A stretch of DNA of 23,425 nucleotides, taken from Phycisphaerales bacterium UBA3158 (GTDB taxonomy: Bacteria > Planctomycetota > Phycisphaerae > Phycisphaerales > SM1A02). Below are positions 1 to 6,655 of the stretch, piece after piece; the first letter of the stretch is position 1; the number at the start of each line of letters is the position of its first letter. The stretch lies in NCBI GenBank assembly GCA_002364555.1, contig DEYM01000119.1, positions 8,488-31,912 of the forward strand, in the 5' to 3' direction. A model generated the notes under the pieces. That model did not search any database. It saw nothing but the letters and a program-made list of their open reading frames with translations, and was not told where the DNA came from. A program made the position numbers and the translations under genes.

Positions 1-39
1 GGGGACAACTTCTACAGGGACGAGGAAGACGAATTCTGA
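1..39 (+). CDS. Possible C-terminal end of an upstream gene (partial)
   Basis: Frame 1 from the window edge is open for twelve codons and ends at a TGA at 37-39, giving an acidic tail ending in DEEDEF. A charged C-terminus and the convergent gene that follows would fit the end of a plus-strand gene, but twelve codons are too few to name a product or to exclude chance. The stop lies inside a short perfect inverted repeat, CGAATTC-T-GAATTCG at 30-44. Confidence 0.3.
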   Translation, partial: GDNFYRDEEDEF

Positions 40-109
40 ATTCGGCTCGGCAGGAAGAGAAGAGAGATGCACTCCTTGTTGGGGAGGCAATCGAAACGGG
101 AGTACGCCT

Positions 110-127
110 AGGAGCAGGCGTGCTCCT
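110..127. terminator. Hairpin just past the zinc-ribbon gene, possible terminator
   Basis: A perfect 7-base inverted repeat (AGGAGCA at 110-116, TGCTCCT at 121-127) encloses a GGCG tetraloop. It begins five bases beyond the stop of the minus-strand gene at 133. The plus strand after it is only weakly T-rich (GTTCGTC) and the minus strand is not, so it is not a classical intrinsic terminator. Its place between converging transcripts suggests transcript-end formation or 3' stabilisation. The rest of 40-132 shows nothing recognisable. Confidence 0.4.
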
Positions 128-132
128 GTTCG

Positions 133-381
133 TCAGAAGACAAGCCATCCGAGTAGACCAATCAGAACCAGGATCGTCACGATGACGGTCAGCCGATTCT
201 GCGCATCTCGTTGAACTCGTGGCTTTGGCATGATCCGCCCGCCGATCTGCATGCTGCATTCGGGACAGAATTCCGCATCGTCGTAGACGCGGCAGCTGCA
301 TTCCGGGCAGAATCCCTCATGTCTTCGATTGAAGCGTTCAAGGTCGGATTCGCTAGGGCCTTCGTCGATCCAGTCACTCAT
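133..381 (-). CDS. Small zinc-ribbon protein with C-terminal membrane anchor
   Basis: This 82-residue protein has two CPEC motifs (residues 25-28 and 39-42), a four-cysteine arrangement typical of a zinc ribbon. A basic stretch follows, then one hydrophobic segment (about 64-82) running to the C-terminus. This predicts a tail-anchored protein with the ribbon most likely in the cytoplasm. It lies three bases downstream of the transglutaminase-like gene and is the last member of the mlaE group. Short ribbon-plus-anchor proteins like this are usually annotated only as hypothetical. The zinc site follows from the cysteine spacing; the cellular role is unknown. Start is an ATG whose reading frame fits the motif position. 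Confidence 0.8.
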   Translation of the reverse strand: MSDWIDEGPSESDLERFNRRHEGFCPECSCRVYDDAEFCPECSMQIGGRIMPKPRVQRDAQNRLTVIVTILVLIGLLGWLVF

Positions 382-384
382 GGT

Positions 385-1578
385 TCACTTGTTCCGTCTG
401 AAGAGGGGGCGGGATTCGCCCTCGAGCCAGGCTCTGTAGCTTCGCTCATTCAGGGCGGTGCCGGATGTCATCTTGACCGAGAGCTTGGATGGGAAGTAGG
501 TCACCTTGTTCTCGTCGTTCTTCACTTCGATTGGAATGTCGGCATCCTTGACTGCCCGTGTCCAACCCCAGATGGACCAGGTGTCATGGACCGTCGTGCC
601 GTCGCCAGGTGCAAATGACCAGGCAATCGGGATGTTCTCGTTCAGGTCCTTCCAATTGCCGAAGAATCGCCAGGTACGATCCAGTTTCCAGGAACGCATT
701 CCGGCATTCTTCATCTGCCATGGCGAGAAGGGGACCCAGCCCGAACCGGGAAGGAAGAACTCGGCCCATGTGGTGAGTTCGTTTCCATTGTCCACTTCCT
801 CTGAAAGACCGACGACGGGACGCGCAGGAATGCCTGCCGCTCGCAGCATGGCGACGCAAGTGCACACGAGATCCGTCCTGGAGCCCTTGCCTGATTGGGC
901 TGTCTCCAGTGCGCCCTTGATGTTCAGGCCACGCGTACCGGTCCGGCCGTAGATCGAACGACCCCCATCCACCTGGACGTTCTCACAGGTGAAATAGACG
1001 ATTTTCTTGGCGGCTATCCAGGGTGAATAGTTTTTGAGGTTGCCGGAGAACAGGTTGTCGATCGACTCCTTGAAGAGTGGTTCATCGGATTCGATCATCG
1101 CCTGGGGAAGGAGTGCCGAACGGGTCAGCCTTGGCCAGTTTGCCGGCCATTGGGCCTGCTGGGCCAGGGCCTCATCGACGGCTGCTCCCCAGCAGGCGAC
1201 TTCTGCCTGAAGCCGCATGGTCGAGAAGCCAGACGGGCCAAGGGGCACCTCGAGATGGACGATCTGCTCACCCCGGGGTCCTGTGCCCTTCATGGCATCC
1301 TTGCCACGTTTGGTCTGGATGATCGTATTGCCCGAGAAGGAATCGGCATGAAGCGAATTCTTGTCTGCAAGGAGGCTCCATGGGCCATCGACAATCAGCG
1401 GCATGCGAAATGGTCTTGTGTTGTTCTCGACGTCGAGTGTATTGATGACGACGCTGAAATCCAGGCCCCAGAGCTTGGGGTCGATCCTCATGAGTGCATT
1501 CTGAGGCATGACTGCCGGTGAGATCGGTGCCGGTGCCTGAAGGGAAAGCGCCATGGAAACAATCGATGTGAGGATCAT
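385..1578 (-). CDS. Secreted transglutaminase-fold protein, catalytic triad apparently lost
   Basis: This is a 397-residue protein with a short hydrophobic N-terminus (about 1-20) that looks like a signal peptide. The C-terminal half carries the transglutaminase/protease-like core: the conserved helix LRAAGIPARPVVG (about 245-257) and the strand pair WAEFFLPGSGWVPFSP (271-286). In active members the nucleophile Cys stands 12 residues before the Arg of LRA, His opens the HAW motif, and Asp lies in the WVPxDP turn. Here these positions read Arg234, Thr269 and Ser285. Two cysteines, 239 and 241, lie close by but out of register. I therefore read it as a non-catalytic relative, perhaps a binding or scaffold protein of the periplasm. 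It sits 18 bases after mlaE and 3 bases before the zinc-ribbon gene, so it is probably co-transcribed. The fold is fairly sure; the function is unknown. Confidence 0.8.
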   Translation of the reverse strand: MILTSIVSMALSLQAPAPISPAVMPQNALMRIDPKLWGLDFSVVINTLDVENNTRPFRMPLIVDGPWSLLADKNSLHADSFSGNTIIQTKRGKDAMKGTGPRGEQIVHLEVPLGPSGFSTMRLQAEVACWGAAVDEALAQQAQWPANWPRLTRSALLPQAMIESDEPLFKESIDNLFSGNLKNYSPWIAAKKIVYFTCENVQVDGGRSIYGRTGTRGLNIKGALETAQSGKGSRTDLVCTCVAMLRAAGIPARPVVGLSEEVDNGNELTTWAEFFLPGSGWVPFSPWQMKNAGMRSWKLDRTWRFFGNWKDLNENIPIAWSFAPGDGTTVHDTWSIWGWTRAVKDADIPIEVKNDENKVTYFPSKLSVKMTSGTALNERSYRAWLEGESRPLFRRNK

Positions 1579-1596
1579 TGGGCAGTTCTTCCTGAA

Positions 1597-2448
1597 TCAG
1601 AAGGGGAGTCCGACGGGATACGGATAGATGAGTTCATAGACACTGTTGAGGAACTTCGCGAGTATCAGGTTGATGATGATGATGGAGAGGAAGCTCGCGA
1701 CAAAGGCCTGGGTGGTGGCCTTCCCGACACCTGCCGCGCCCGGTCTGCAGGTGAAGCCCTTGTAGCAGCAGATTATTCCGATGCTCAGTCCGAAGAAGAA
1801 GGCCTTGAACAGACCGACGCTTGGTTCGTACCAGCTGACGAATGCGGCGGTGTAGCTCCAGTAGTCGTCTGCGGGAACGTCATTGAGGAGCACTGTGAAT
1901 GCATATCCGCCGAAGACACCCAGCATGTTGGAGTAGATGGTGAGAATCGGCGTCATGATGGCGCAGGCGATGACTCGGGGGATCACCAGATAGGCGACCG
2001 GATCCGTCGCCATGGCCCGCATGGCATCGAGTTGTTCCGTGACTCTCATGGTTCCAAGTTCCGCGGTCAGCGCACCGCCGACTCGCCCGGCCACCATCAC
2101 GGCGGCCAGCACAGGCCCAATCTGCTTGACCACCGAGACATTGATGATGCTTCCCATGGTCCCCTGAAGACCAAGCGCCTCGAATTGGACGAATGTCTCA
2201 AGGGCCAGGATCATCCCGATGAAGGCCCCTGTGATGCCGATCACGGGTATGGACGCGACGCCCACGGACAGGAGTTGCGGGGCCAGCAGTCGCCATCGCA
2301 GCCAGATGGATCCACCAATGAAAAACCATCTGAAGATGGACAGGCAGAATCTGGTGAAGCGACCGTAGGCTCGCACGAATTCGAATGAATTGTGCAGCGA
2401 GAGTGTCTTGTTCTGGAAGCCAATGTTCACGGTAGTCAGTTTACCCAC
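1597..2448 (-). CDS. mlaE: MlaE-type ABC permease (phospholipid/retrograde transport)
   Basis: This 283-residue protein belongs to the MlaE/YrbE permease family, the membrane subunit of the ABC system that moves phospholipids between the inner and outer membrane. It has an amphipathic N-terminus, then about five hydrophobic segments. It carries the family's conserved middle region: GxVGGALTAELGTMRV-type motif, then EQLDAM, the helix that contacts the ATPase, and a following long hydrophobic stretch. Length is close to the usual 260-280. The start is GTG (cac on the plus strand at 2446-2448), with only a weak GAG ahead of it. The partner ATPase and MCE genes are not adjacent; matching mlaF and mlaD lie at 17826-19630. 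Downstream are the transglutaminase-fold and zinc-ribbon genes. Confidence 0.92.
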   Translation of the reverse strand: MGKLTTVNIGFQNKTLSLHNSFEFVRAYGRFTRFCLSIFRWFFIGGSIWLRWRLLAPQLLSVGVASIPVIGITGAFIGMILALETFVQFEALGLQGTMGSIINVSVVKQIGPVLAAVMVAGRVGGALTAELGTMRVTEQLDAMRAMATDPVAYLVIPRVIACAIMTPILTIYSNMLGVFGGYAFTVLLNDVPADDYWSYTAAFVSWYEPSVGLFKAFFFGLSIGIICCYKGFTCRPGAAGVGKATTQAFVASFLSIIIINLILAKFLNSVYELIYPYPVGLPF

Positions 2449-2454
2449 CTGAGC

Positions 2455-2498
2455 TCTAAGAAAGCCGCCTCCAGCCCAGAGATGGACGGGAGGCGGTT
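2455..2498 (-). terminator. Intrinsic terminator of the OmpA-like gene
   Basis: CCGCCTCC at 2465-2472 pairs perfectly with GGAGGCGG at 2489-2496, extended by a G-T and an A-T pair, with a 16-base loop. On the minus strand the stem is followed by CTTTCTTA. This is a GC-rich stem plus a T-rich tail, 30 bases past the stop of the minus-strand OmpA-like gene. Its tail ends only about six bases before the GTG start of mlaE, which is unusual. Confidence 0.7.
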
Positions 2499-2527
2499 CG
2501 ATTGAAACGACTTTGACGCCCTGTGGC

Positions 2528-3355
2528 CTACTTCATGGGCTCCATGGTCTCTTCCGTCACTTCGACGACTTCCACGTCGGCGCCGGTGTTGGAGTCGGCC
2601 AGTTCATAGAGGAAGACCTCCACTCGTCGATTTTCCGGTGTGCCACCCTTTGCGTTGGGTATGAGTGGCTGATATTCGCCTTTGCCTGCGATCGTGACGC
2701 GATCGGGATTGACTCCCGATTGCACCAGTGCATCACGCACGGCGATTGCTCGTGCTGCGGAGAGATACAGGTTCGTCGGATACTTGACTCGTGATCGGCT
2801 TGGCTTCACATCATCCGTGTGTCCAACGACCATGATCTCGAACCGATCGGCCAGGTTGGACTGGAGAATAGTGGCCAGGGCGTTCAGTCCGCCTCCGGCA
2901 CTTCGCTTGAGTTCAGCCTGGCCGGAGTTGAAGGTGAAATCGCTCATGAAGCGAAGCGCGCCGGTAGATTCGTCGTACTCGATGGCATCCGGGTAGTCGG
3001 CCGCCATCTCTGCAAGTTGACGAGAGACGCTGCCGGGCAGTGCGTTGATCTCCATCTCACTGAGTTGAACCGCCAATTCGCGGTTGTTGGTGGCCAGATT
3101 GTCTACTTCGGACTGGATGATCGTGTAGTCATTCTGCATGGTGTCCAGATCACCGCGAGCCTGCTCGAGGAGTTGATCCCGACTGATCAGCTGAGCCTTC
3201 ATGGCGTCACGTTCATTCGTGATTCCCACAAGCTGCTCCTGCAGCGAGCGACGAACCTGGAGAGATTTTTCATATTTCTCGGCAGATACGCAGGCGCCCA
3301 TTGTCAGGACAGGTGCGGCAAGGCTGCAAAGAGCTAGAGTACGGACACGAATCAT
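2528..3355 (-). CDS. OmpA-like peptidoglycan-associated lipoprotein with coiled coil
   Basis: From the ATG at 3353-3355 the protein has 275 residues. A longer reading exists (to 3400), but this start has a strong ribosome site (AGGAAGGGAG, 6-base spacing) and puts a signal peptide at the very N-terminus. The signal ends in MGAC, a passable lipobox, with Cys22 as lipidation site. Residues about 25-105 are charged and helical, a likely coiled coil. Residues 135-250 form the OmpA C-terminal domain: TFNSGQAEL, VVGHTDD (Asp181 expected to contact diaminopimelate), the LSAARA helix and the NRRVE motif (242-246). A short acidic tail follows. The likely role is tethering the outer membrane to the cell wall. 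It resembles the lipoprotein at 15158-15784 in layout. It ends before a terminator and is divergent from the amidohydrolase gene. Confidence 0.9.
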   Translation of the reverse strand: MIRVRTLALCSLAAPVLTMGACVSAEKYEKSLQVRRSLQEQLVGITNERDAMKAQLISRDQLLEQARGDLDTMQNDYTIIQSEVDNLATNNRELAVQLSEMEINALPGSVSRQLAEMAADYPDAIEYDESTGALRFMSDFTFNSGQAELKRSAGGGLNALATILQSNLADRFEIMVVGHTDDVKPSRSRVKYPTNLYLSAARAIAVRDALVQSGVNPDRVTIAGKGEYQPLIPNAKGGTPENRRVEVFLYELADSNTGADVEVVEVTEETMEPMK

Positions 3356-3361
3356 GACGGT

Positions 3362-3371
3362 CTCCCTTCCT
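3362..3371 (-). promoter_or_regulatory. Strong ribosome binding site fixing the OmpA-like start
   Basis: The minus strand reads AGGAAGGGAG, six bases before the ATG at 3355. It favours this internal start over the upstream codon at 3400. It matters because the shorter reading places the lipoprotein signal at the N-terminus. Confidence 0.7.
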
Positions 3372-3448
3372 GTAGAAACAAATTCAACGGCCGTTTTCAT
3401 CGGCTATACAAGGGCATTAGTGTACGCTGGATCTGGAGTGGTCGCATT

Positions 3449-4729
3449 ATGAATGGACAAGGCGTAACTGGTGGGCAGTCTGGTTCACGTGTACTGATTC
3501 AGGCGGCTTCTGCGGTCGATTACCGGGGTGAGATAGCCCCAGCGGCAATCCTGCTGGATGGGCATCAGATCGTGGAAGTGGCAGCTCCGGAGTCGATCGG
3601 GCTGGTGGAGGACGCCATTTCCATCGATGCCAGGACCGAGGTGGTGATGCCCGGGCTGATCAATGCCCACTCCCATCTCGATCTCAGTGGGCCCGGACCG
3701 CTGCCTTACGAGGGGGATTTCGAGAAGTGGCTCGAAGCTGTCATCCAATTGAGAATCAGCTCCAGTGACGAGGATGTGTCACGAGCAGTGTCTCGTGGTG
3801 TCGAGTTGTCGCTTGCAGGGGGAACCTTCGGTATCGGGGACATCGCGGGCATGCCTCATCGTCCTCCTCACGAGGTTCTGTCCACCAGCCAGCTGGTGGG
3901 TGTTTCGTATGCCGAATTCTTCGGTCTCGGTGATGACCAGCCGCAAACGATTGACCACATGCAGTCGACGCTGAAGGAACTTCCCGGGGAGACGTTCGGT
4001 GTGCGGCTCGGCTTGTCGCCTCATGCTCCCTACACGTGCGGTGCCAGAGTCATCGAGAATGCGACATCTAGTTCGGCGCCTGTGGCCATCCATGTTTCGG
4101 AAAGCAGAGCCGAGCTCGATTTCCTGGCGAGTGGATCAGGTCCTTTCAGGCGATTTGCCGACATGCTCAGGACATGGAATGACGGAGTGGAGATTCCCGG
4201 GTTGCATCCGATCGACTTCACGTTGGGTTGTCTCGGTGATCGTGTAGGCTCATCCGCCTGCGATGTCCTGTTCGTTCACCTCAATCACGTCGAGGACAGG
4301 CATCTGGCGCCCTTGTTGAACTCGGGCGTCACACCGGTCTATTGCCCCAGAGCCAGCGCCTACTTCGGACATCCTGATGTGGGTGATCATCCCTATCTGA
4401 AGATGCTAGAGCATGGTCTGTCGGTCGCGTTGGGTACCGACTCCCTCATTTGCCTTGATACGCCGGATCGAATCGGCGTTCTCGACGAGATGCGGTTCCT
4501 GCATCGGCGCGATGGGACATCGCCCCGGCATTTGATTCGGATGGCCACGATCAACGGAGCGTTGGGGCTTGGATTGGAATCAGGCCTGGTCGATCTCAAC
4601 CCCGGCGAGGTCGGTGGGATACTCGCGGTATCCACGGCAGGCCATTCATCCGATTTCCATGGTGTCCTGAGTTCCAATGAGGCACCTCGTTGGATTCTGG
4701 AACCCGCCACAGATGCTGGAAGTGCCTGA
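3449..4729 (+). CDS. Metal-dependent amidohydrolase, deaminase-like
   Basis: This 426-residue protein is of the amidohydrolase superfamily, closest in pattern to the chlorohydrolase/aminohydrolase branch that includes MTA/SAH, guanine and aminodeoxyfutalosine deaminases. Visible metal and active-site motifs are PGLINAHSHLDLS (His74, His76), SPHAPYTCG (His192), IHVSES (His215, Glu218), VHLNHV (His277/280), CPRASAYFGH and LGTDS (Asp331). The N-terminal 60 residues and the C-terminal tail form the small beta-sandwich usual in this branch. Cytoplasmic; no signal peptide. The HVSES-x-x-ELDFL and SPHAPYT patterns recall futalosine-pathway deaminases, but no other menaquinone gene is visible, so I do not assign a substrate. 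The gene starts at an ATG after a GGAG and is divergent from the OmpA-like gene. Confidence 0.85.
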   Translation: MNGQGVTGGQSGSRVLIQAASAVDYRGEIAPAAILLDGHQIVEVAAPESIGLVEDAISIDARTEVVMPGLINAHSHLDLSGPGPLPYEGDFEKWLEAVIQLRISSSDEDVSRAVSRGVELSLAGGTFGIGDIAGMPHRPPHEVLSTSQLVGVSYAEFFGLGDDQPQTIDHMQSTLKELPGETFGVRLGLSPHAPYTCGARVIENATSSSAPVAIHVSESRAELDFLASGSGPFRRFADMLRTWNDGVEIPGLHPIDFTLGCLGDRVGSSACDVLFVHLNHVEDRHLAPLLNSGVTPVYCPRASAYFGHPDVGDHPYLKMLEHGLSVALGTDSLICLDTPDRIGVLDEMRFLHRRDGTSPRHLIRMATINGALGLGLESGLVDLNPGEVGGILAVSTAGHSSDFHGVLSSNEAPRWILEPATDAGSA

Positions 4730-4828
4730 AATGGACATCTCATCAATGCTCTGTGCTTGTTCGTCCGATATGATTCATGGCGTAGACGAAGGTTCGGCCA
4801 CACGGGTTTGATTCATTGATGAGGAATC

Positions 4829-5257
4829 ATGAGCGATCAGAATTCTGAACATGTGAATTGGGATGCCATCTGCAGGAAGGCCAAGGAAGGTCCGTATCCT
4901 CTGGAGGCGTATCACTTCGTGCAGGAAGGTCTCGGGCATACGGCCAACGTGGTCTTCGGTGAATCCGAATCCATGCAGGACATGGACAGGCATGTCACCG
5001 GCCAGGAGCTCTGCATCGGACTCAAGGACTTCGCCGTGGATCAGTGGGGCATGATGGCTCCCGTGGTCCTGGGCTGCTGGGGAATCAGCCGCTCAGATGA
5101 CTTTGGCGTAATCGTCTTCGACATGATCGATGCCGGCCTGATGAGTTGTCGCCCCGATGACGTCATCGAGGATTTCAACGGTGTCTTCGATTTCCGTGAA
5201 GTCTTCTCTGAGCAGGAGCTTGCTTCCCACATCGGTGAATGTAATCCATCCTCATGA
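4829..5257 (+). CDS. Minf_1886 family protein (PVC superphylum conserved, unknown function)
   Basis: This is a soluble 142-residue protein. Recognisable family features are the YPLEAYHFVQEGL stretch near residue 23, HVTGQELCIGLKDFA (about 55-69), QWGMMAPVVLGCWGI (72-86), then DDFGVIVFDMI and EDFNGVFDF. This matches, from memory, the short family named after Minf_1886 that is conserved in Planctomycetes and Verrucomicrobia. No catalytic motif is apparent. The start ATG follows a GAGGA. It lies 99 bases after the amidohydrolase and 24 bases before the AI-2E-type membrane protein, so it may share a transcript with the latter. The 99-base gap before it shows no hairpin or convincing promoter. Function unknown. 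Confidence 0.82.
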   Translation: MSDQNSEHVNWDAICRKAKEGPYPLEAYHFVQEGLGHTANVVFGESESMQDMDRHVTGQELCIGLKDFAVDQWGMMAPVVLGCWGISRSDDFGVIVFDMIDAGLMSCRPDDVIEDFNGVFDFREVFSEQELASHIGECNPSS

Positions 5258-5281
5258 TCGCTCTCAAGAAAGAAGACAGGC

Positions 5282-6640
5282 ATGGATGACCATGGAGATG
5301 AATCATCTGGCATGAATGGCTGGGCCGACCTTCATTTGTGGCAAATCAGATTTATTCGCGACATCCTCGTTGGTGTCGTCGTGTTCCTGCTTTTCTGGCT
5401 TGGATATGCCATGCGGGATGTGACGGTGCCACTCCTGGTGGCCCTTCTGCTCGCCTATCTGGCGGAGCCTGCTATTCGATGGAGCAGTGGCTGCGTCTGG
5501 ATCCCATTCAAGCGACTGGGTGGAGTCATCTTCTTTCTAGGTGTTTTCATCGTTCTCATTCTGGCGTTGGTCGCCTTCGTCATTCCGCCCGGTGTCAATC
5601 AGGTGCTTGATCTGGTCGACGAGGTTGAGAACGGAGTGGTCAGGACCAAGCTCATCAAGTTGACGGACGAGTATGCCCCGGAGCACATCCGTTCCGATCT
5701 GGTCGAACTCATCGAGTTCCTGCCCAGTGGAGATCGTTCGGCCGATGGCGAGGACGACCTCGCGTTCGCCCGTGGAAATGATGGGGGCTCCAAGGAATCC
5801 TCCGGGAAGGTGGCCGACGCCTCCAGCGGTGCCACCGCCTCCGTCGCCAACGTTACCGGGGACGGCGACTTGAACCAGCTCAATGACACTGAGCTCGTCC
5901 ACTCGGTTCGCAGCCGGGCGGCCGAGAATGCGGGGACATTGATTGGAATCGTCAGGCAGGGCGGCAGCATCGCCTGGTCCGTGGTGCTCGAGGTGTTCAC
6001 CATCGCGATGCTGATGTTCCTGATCCCGTTCTACTTCTTCTTCTTCAGTCTCTGGTATCCGCATGTCACCGAATTCATGAACAGCATGATTCCGGAACGC
6101 GATCGCACCCAGACCCGTCATCTGCTGAGCAAGATGGATGCGGCGGTCTCGGGTTTCGTGCGTGGACGCATCCTGATCGCCATCATCATGTCGGTGTTGT
6201 TCGTCGCCGGCTACATGTTCATCGGTGTTCCATACGCCATACTGCTTGGAATCTTCGCCGGATTCATCAGCATCGTTCCCTATCTGGGCCTCGTGGCCAT
6301 TCCACTGTCCATTCTTCTGCTGCTCGTGGGGCAGCTGGAAGTTGCTGAAGCCGACAGGATGGCCTGGTGGGGCATTCTCCTCTGGCCTACGGTCGTCTAT
6401 GCGATCGTCGGCAACCTCGACGGATGGGTCCTGACCCCATGGATCCAGGGCAAGTCGACCAATCTCGATCCGGTCACGATCTTCGTCGCCATACTCGCGG
6501 GTGGTTCGGTGCTGGGCGTCTACGGCATGTTGATATCCATACCGGTGGCCGCATGCCTGAAGATCATGCTTTCCGAAGTGGTGATTCCAAAGCTGCGGGA
6601 GATGGGGACGCGTCCCAAGGCGGGGACTCCGCTGACCTGA
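5282..6640 (+). CDS. AI-2E/PerM family membrane transporter
   Basis: This 452-residue polytopic protein has hydrophobic segments near residues 27-42, 48-62, 81-103, 232-258, 297-318, 320-350, 361-380 and 400-430. The two-segment N-terminus, a long soluble region, then GFVRGRILIA, GVPYAILLGIFAGFISIVPYLG and PVTIFVAILAGGSVLGVYGMLISIPVAA are hallmarks of the family formerly DUF20 (PerM, YdiK, TqsA). Members are proposed to export small molecules or ions by a secondary mechanism; the substrate cannot be told from sequence. Residues about 148-200 are a Gly/Ser/Asp/Ala-rich, probably disordered insertion in the soluble loop. An alternative start is Met11. It follows the PVC conserved gene by 24 bases and converges on ffh with only four bases between stop codons. 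Confidence 0.9.
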   Translation: MDDHGDESSGMNGWADLHLWQIRFIRDILVGVVVFLLFWLGYAMRDVTVPLLVALLLAYLAEPAIRWSSGCVWIPFKRLGGVIFFLGVFIVLILALVAFVIPPGVNQVLDLVDEVENGVVRTKLIKLTDEYAPEHIRSDLVELIEFLPSGDRSADGEDDLAFARGNDGGSKESSGKVADASSGATASVANVTGDGDLNQLNDTELVHSVRSRAAENAGTLIGIVRQGGSIAWSVVLEVFTIAMLMFLIPFYFFFFSLWYPHVTEFMNSMIPERDRTQTRHLLSKMDAAVSGFVRGRILIAIIMSVLFVAGYMFIGVPYAILLGIFAGFISIVPYLGLVAIPLSILLLLVGQLEVAEADRMAWWGILLWPTVVYAIVGNLDGWVLTPWIQGKSTNLDPVTIFVAILAGGSVLGVYGMLISIPVAACLKIMLSEVVIPKLREMGTRPKAGTPLT

Positions 6641-6655
6641 GCGTTCAGCGTCTCT
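6630..6655 (+). terminator. Weak hairpin at the convergent AI-2E/ffh gene ends
   Basis: CGCTGA at 6630-6635 pairs with TCAGCG at 6645-6650 over a 9-base loop that contains both stop codons or borders them. The plus strand then reads TCTCTT. It is a modest stem and is tentative as a terminator for the plus-strand transcript. Confidence 0.3.

Noticed and set aside
30..44. CGAATTC-T-GAATTCG inverted repeat near the window edge
   Set aside because: Short, with a one-base centre, and overlapping a possible stop codon; no context to suggest a function.
6605..6616. Perfect palindrome GGGACGCGTCCC
   Set aside because: Lies inside the AI-2E-type coding sequence and can be explained by codon content; no second copy seen.
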